A program made the position numbers and the translations under genes. Below, piece after piece: positions 59,110 to 64,000 of a DNA stretch of 64,000 nucleotides (positions within the stretch are counted from its first letter, which is position 1; each line of letters begins with the position of its first letter). The DNA is from Atrina japonica (Eukaryota > Mollusca > Bivalvia > Pterioida > Pinnidae), in contig BROG01000521.1 of the NCBI GenBank assembly GCA_030159075.1, positions 307,501 to 371,500 of the forward strand. The letters are read 5' to 3'. Below the pieces are notes generated by a model. It was not told where the DNA came from and made no database searches. It saw only the letters and a list, made by a program, of their open reading frames with translations.

Positions 59110-60210
59110 TAAAATAATCAGTTGGTTCCGAAATACCAAGTACAGTGTTTATGTACATACCCTCATGGTAATCAGCTGGTACTGAAATACTAAGTACAGT
59201 GCTTATGTATATACCCTCATGGTAATCAGCTGGTACTGAAATCAGAAAAAATATTGTACAGTGTTTATGTATATACCCTCGGGGTAATCAGCTGGTACTG
59301 AAATACTTAGTACAGTGTGTATGTATATACCCCCATGGTAATCAGCTGGTAGTGAAAAACTAAGTACAGTGCTTATGTATATACCCTCGGGGTAATCAGC
59401 TGGTACCGAAATACCAAGTAAAGTGCTTATGTATATATCCTCATTGTAATCAGCTGGTACTGAAATACCAAGTACTGTGTGTATGTATATACCCTCATGG
59501 TAATCAGCTGCTACCGAAATACTAAGTACAGTGTTTATGTAAATACCCTCATGGTAATCAGCTGGTACCGAAATACCAAGTACTGTGTGTATGTATATAC
59601 CCTCATGGTAATCAGCTGGTACTGAAATACTAAGTACAGTGTTTATGTATATACCCTCATGGTAATCAGCTGGTACCGAAATACCAAGTACAGTGTTTAT
59701 GTATATACCCTCATGGTAATCAGCTGGTACTGAAATACTAAGTACAGTGTTTATGTATATACCCTCATGGTAATCAGCTACTGAAATACCAGTGTTTAAT
59801 ATACCCTCATGGTAATCAGTGTTTAAGTACAGTGTTTATGTATATACCCTCATGGTAATCAGCTGGTACCGAAATACCAAGTACAGTGCTTATGTATATA
59901 CCCTAATCAGCTTACTGATGGTACATGTTTATGTAAATACCCTCATACTGAAAATACTAAGTACAGTGTTTATGTACATACCCTCATGGTAATCAGCTGG
60001 TACTGAAATACTAAGTACTGTATGTATGTATATACCCTCATGGTAATCAGCTGGTACCGAAATACCAAGTACAATGTTTATGTATATACCCTCATAGTAA
60101 TTAGCTGGTATCGAAATACCAAGTACAGTGTTTATGTATATACCCTTGGGGTAATCAGCTGGTACCGAAATACCAAGTACAGAGTTTATGTATATACCCT
60201 CGGGTAATAA
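59110..60210 (+). repeat. 54-bp minisatellite, about 20 copies
   Basis: Unit GGTAATCAGCTGGTACTGAA, ATACTAAGTACAGTGTTTAT, GTATATACCCTCAT. 54 bp is 18 codons, so open frames run through parts of it. Units near 59775-59830 and 59905-59960 are scrambled. Confidence 0.95.
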
Positions 60211-60473
60211 CCAGTAGTGACAACTACCCAGTGGATGTAAATATTATAAACATAATACCAAAGTTATACCGGTAGTTGAGCAAATATGTGATCAAGGGCG
60301 CGCTTTTTAAATACAAGGAGATCAATATATTTTCCATGTCCTATATGTACATTCCACATTTATTTACTCCTTTCACGAATAACTTATGAAGAATTTCACC
60401 AAGGTAGTCAATATTGTATTATCTGATCGCGTTAATGCAACATATTATACAAGTATAGTCCGATTCACGTAAG

Positions 60474-60592
60474 ATGGCGTGGCGGAGTAACCTTTTGATT
60501 ATCATACGGATGATTCTACTCCTTTTCGATTATGACCAGGTGCACGCGAAAACGTTTTATTCCTCAATGGATACTCTCATGTATGGTGACAA
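60474..60592 (+). CDS. Candidate first exon with signal peptide
   Basis: ATG at 60474 opens MAWRSNLLIIIRMILLLF, a hydrophobic core ending near VHA, then KTFYSSMDTLMYGD, and a GTAGGT donor at 60593. It reads as a cleaved signal peptide plus the start of a mature secreted or ER protein. The mature start is faintly like the N-terminus of prolyl 4-hydroxylase alpha subunits (helices before a TEKDLV-like motif), but this is a weak guess. No next exon was found on the plus strand to the right edge. Without a donor the frame stops 2 codons later. Confidence 0.35.
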
Positions 60593-61986
60593 GTAGGTAC
60601 GATTACTCTAGTTTGTGTAATTTCAATGTTATGCTTTATTACCTAAAATTTAAACTCGTCCAGGTCAAGAAAGGGTTTACAAGACTTCATCCCACCAGGT
60701 TATATGGATTTTACTATAACATAGACAGCTTTTGTTTATTCTAAACATTACATTGGACCACAGTCTATACCGTTTGTTCTCAATAACCCAGAATAAATTC
60801 TGTATCCAGTGCAGTTCGTCAATTCATATCACAGACCAATGTTACATTACATAAATTTATTGAAATAATCACATTTCAAATTGTCATGTAATTCAATGAA
60901 TTCTTTTGAAGAATGAATCACAGAAAACATACAGAGGTTATGTGTATACCTCCATCAATGATACATGCTGTGTAATGTCAGCCCAATGAATAATATATTT
61001 ATCAAACATATACACGTATACCAGAACTTATCATTGGCTTATGGGTATCTTATCTTATCTAACACATCGCTGTTTGAAGAACTAGTATGTTTCTGTTTCA
61101 GTTACACAGAATCAGAGTTTATATATATGCCAAGTGCTTAACTTATCAACCCCTGAAAAACAATGGACACATCTGAAAATCAATGACTTAGACCAGTCCA
61201 AATGTGTCTTTAGGGATTAATGGGTTAATTATTTCACTCTTCATTCACAGTTAAAGTTATCCTGAATAAGTTTTGCCTCAGACAAGAAAAATGTTCGAGT
61301 CCTTTCTCATTGAACACCGTAAATAAATATACGTTCTGCAGTATACATCAACAAGTCCGGTAATACGACGCACATAATATCCATAACAAAACACAAGTGT
61401 CTACTTCGATCTTTTCAGTACGCAAATGATAGCTGCATCAAACATATTCCTAGTTGAACTTGTAAAGTTGGCTAGTTAAAATCACCATTTCTTTGAATAT
61501 GTTGAAAGCGAAGTTAAATTTCTACTGACTTGCATAACTTGAATGCATCTCAAAGTCGACCGGCATGATGTATGTAACCTCATACAGGAATATAGATGAA
61601 ACATAAATACGTTGTTATCATAAGACGATAAAATATGACAGTGGCACAACACAGGCGAAAAAAAAATTACTGAATGATAACAGATTATATAAATAAAAAT
61701 TGTCCTGGACATCACTGGTTATTCATATGCGTTGTTTTGAACTCTCCATTTTGTTCAAAGATAACATGGTAAACCATTTTTAAGTTCAAAGGGCAGTATC
61801 ACAGAAACGCTTGAATGCCATAAAGAGCTTCTGAGAATCAGTTTTGGCACATGATATATCACAAATTGATATGTTAAGAGAAACAACATTTTTCTCACTG
61901 AAAAATGTAAAAATGGTGTTGAGATAGATGATGTTTTCCACTCTCAGCTCTAATACAGATTATACGAACTCCGCAACTGTTCAAGT
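60593..61986. other. No gene seen
   Basis: Follows the candidate exon and precedes the EF-hand gene stop. No coding exon or repeat recognised. Confidence 0.4.
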
Positions 61987-62058
61987 TCAAGATTTTAGTG
62001 ACAGGAAGAATGGTATATGCGCCAGATATTCGATTTTGCTGATTTTAATGCCGTCATT
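61987..62058 (-). CDS. EF-hand-like gene, last exon
   Basis: Acceptor CTTTTCAG, then 23 codons and TGA at 61989-61987. Phase 0 entry matches the previous exon. Confidence 0.65.
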   Translation of the reverse strand, partial: NDGIKISKIEYLAHIPFFLSLKS

Positions 62059-63370
62059 CTGAAAAGAAAACATAAAGGCAATGTATCATTTCATTCAGAA
62101 CAATTTCCTTGTCGACATGCACACGATATATTGCTAACATCTTGATTCACTATACATAATAGAAAGAAAATGAATCAACCAAACTGAAAGTTTAGAAACA
62201 TCTTGAATATTTGTTTTGGTTTCTTTTGTAAAACTTTAATTCTGTTATTGTTAATAGTATTTGTTGTTGTTGTTGTTTTCTTTAGCTGACCATACAAACA
62301 TAATAGTATTTGCCCATTTTATTTGTATCAATGGTTTTTACATTCATCAAAATTCAAAATGTTCGACATGGTCAAGACTTTCAAATACTGTTAGGTTGTA
62401 AAATTTGAATTTTGAATTTCGTGTTGCGGCAGGGGACAATAGCTAAAAAGTCCAACTATCAGTATGTTCCTGCCCAGGTCTGTATAAAACAAATACCTGA
62501 GCAAGAGTCTTAAACACAGTAGCCATCATCGCACATTTTAACTATAGATGCAGTTTTAATTTAAACAATGATATGGATGGAATATTACAATTATTTACAT
62601 ATTTATTTCATGATAAAACTATTAACTGAATTCTAAGAAACATTGTGAAAGAACATCTTTACCAGGATGTTAAACTTGAAGATGAAGATTATTAGAAATG
62701 ATCAGTATAATGTTCTACATACCGGGTCTATAGTTTCCACAATCTTATCCCATACCGCTTGATTTGAACTTAAGTCTGCCTCCAGTGCGACGGATAAAAT
62801 CTCTTGTAATCCCTCTAGTGATATTTTACCTCGTTGTCTCCTGTCCACTGTCTGGAATCTGTCCTGTAATAGTTGTAACAGATCAAATGTCAGTTTCTTG
62901 TTTAATCTGGAAGGCACTATATGGTACGATTATTAAATTGATATAGAGGGTAATATCCGTATCGAAGTAGATCTATGCTTAAACAACTCTTTCCAATACA
63001 CTCGGATATCATTTGACTACCTACATTGTATAAGCGGTACTTTTTATTATTATCAATCATTACAGAATATGAATTATTAATTCCAAAATGTTGGAGCTAG
63101 AGAATATACACAGTGTAAAGTAGAAAAAATCAAAGGGACCCATGAAAAATACCCAGACGTGTTATAAAAGATTTGTTGCAGATTTGATTTTGGATGTAAA
63201 AATATCAGTTGATGCATCGTGTCTGCCCAGACTTCTCGTGGAATTTATCACACTGCTACAGAAAGAAACTAAATACAAATGATATTATAATAATACTCAC
63301 CACGTATTGTAAAATATTTTCATGTAGAGAAGAAAAGTCTAATTTATTGAAGGCCTCTGCGGGATCTCCA
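61987..63370 (-). CDS. EF-hand-like protein, last three coding exons (gene continues past the right edge)
   Basis: Three minus-strand exons, 63370-63301, 62896-62723 and 62058-61987, join in frame. They encode GDPAEAFNKLDFSSLHENIL, then KLTFDLLQLLQDRFQTVDRR and QRGKISLEGLQEIL, then NDGIKISKIEYLAHI and a stop after LSLKS. The segment spanning the last junction (DPNDGIKISKIE) has the spacing of an EF-hand loop with Asp, Asn, Gly and a final Glu at positions 1, 3, 5 and 12. DRRQRGKISLE is an eroded EF loop. I do not recognise the protein. Regulatory EF-hand subunits or ciliary proteins would fit; nothing here decides. Confidence 0.65.
62723..62896 (-). CDS. EF-hand-like gene, penultimate exon
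   Basis: 174 nt, 58 codons, phase 0 at both ends, donor CCG|GTATGT. The acceptor TAAACAAG is pyrimidine-poor; a rival CCTTCCAG ten bases upstream would put the exon out of phase with its neighbour. Confidence 0.65.
63301..63370 (-). CDS. EF-hand-like gene, third-last exon
   Basis: CATTTCAG acceptor, phase 2 entry, 70 nt, ends TACGTG|GTGAGT. Confidence 0.6.
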
Positions 63371-63567
63371 CTGAAATGTGGAAAACAGGAAATACAGTTA
63401 CAACAGACTCTTAATCCTATCACTTTTATTACAACAATATGGTTTTACTTCTTAGCATGAGTTTTACCTGTTACGTGTAAAAACTATGGCGGTATTTTGA
63501 ACAATAAATAAAGTAAATTATAAATTTTGTTGATACATGTTTTAGCATTAGTATATCAATAGATTTG

Positions 63568-63660
63568 GCGAACAGCTTGGGTGGTTTGGTAATAAAGTGT
63601 TCGTCTCACAAGCAAATTATCCGGGTTTAATTCCCGATCCTGACCATTCTATAGACTTCT
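63568..63660 (+). mobile_element. tRNA-like SINE head
   Basis: GGTGGTTTGGTAATAAAGTG resembles an A-box region and CCGGGTTTAATTCCCGA (63621-63637) a B box with its T-arm stem. No acceptor stem, so a tRNA-derived repeat rather than a tRNA gene. Confidence 0.55.
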
Positions 63661-63781
63661 TTCAACTAGGTGGTTACCGGTACCTCGCCAAAATTAATTT
63701 TTTAATGTTTTGCGTGTGTAATGAAGTGTTTTCAAAATGGCTGATTTCTATAAAATAGGAGAAAATTGTTTTGTTAGAATG

Positions 63782-63905
63782 ATGCTTTACGCCACACTCA
63801 ACAGTCTTTCAGTTATATGATGGCCAGTTTTTAATGATAAGAGAAGGGAACCCGGTTACAATGTACCCAGGAAGAGACCACCGGCCTGCCGCAGGTAAAC
63901 TCCAA
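63782..63905 (-). mobile_element. SINE, 3' part, reversed
   Basis: TTTACGCCACACTCAACAG, TTATATGATGGCCAGTTTTT and TACAATGTACCCAGGAAGAG are the reverse of the common SINE tail and body. Confidence 0.75.
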
Positions 63906-64000
63906 CTTCCAATATTATAAGATTTTTTGATAAAATTGATTACATGTCTTTTGAAGACAATATTAGTAATAAAATATTTGAGTAAGATAAAGAGGATCCG

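Noticed and set aside
60022..60207. ORF with an 18-residue repeat (VYVYTLMVISWYRNTKY type)
   Set aside because: Produced by the 54-bp minisatellite; most units are not open.

Overview
This is animal nuclear DNA, most likely from a mollusc and probably a bivalve. It is AT-rich, has intron-split genes with GT-AG splice sites, carries tRNA-derived SINEs with a tail typical of molluscan SINEs, contains many ACATGT-rich stretches, and holds long minisatellite arrays. There are no operons or bacterial features. The species cannot be fixed from the sequence alone.

Three genes can be named from their exons. (1) 575-732, minus strand: first coding exon of a GDAP2 orthologue; the rest lies mainly beyond the left edge. 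(2) 17473-38926, minus strand: a complete WDTC1 orthologue (WD and tetratricopeptide repeats 1; fly adipose). I resolved it into 14 coding exons whose phases all join, giving 703 residues. (3) 46409-49929, plus strand: a TMEM161 orthologue in two coding exons, 497 residues. Near the right edge are the last three exons of an unrecognised EF-hand-like protein (61987-63370, minus) and a candidate signal-peptide first exon (60474-60592, plus). WDTC1 and TMEM161 are divergently arranged with about 7.5 kb between their start codons.

The rest is dominated by repeats. From the left: a dispersed mollusc repeat, a foldback element, a ~95-bp array, a decayed LINE (5230-7250, minus), a 34-bp minisatellite, and a 3.5-kb 33-bp minisatellite ending in what looks like the terminus of a dispersed element. 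WDTC1 introns hold SINEs, MITE-like elements with terminal inverted repeats, a 41-bp minisatellite and degenerate copies of one WDTC1 exon edge. Downstream of TMEM161 the last ~85-100 bp of its coding sequence, including the stop codon and an overlapping AATAAA, is repeated in tandem. From 55 to 60.2 kb come four more arrays (33-bp, 64-bp, 33-bp, 54-bp). The 33-bp arrays at 55-57 and 58 kb are homologous, on the opposite strand, to the 7.8-11.4 kb array.

I see no new enzymatic or defence system. The most unusual content is structural: coding-derived minisatellites at the end of TMEM161 and in WDTC1 intron 12, and repeated expansion of the 33-bp core of one repeat family. All gene names rest on remembered protein similarity and reading of splice sites; no search was run.
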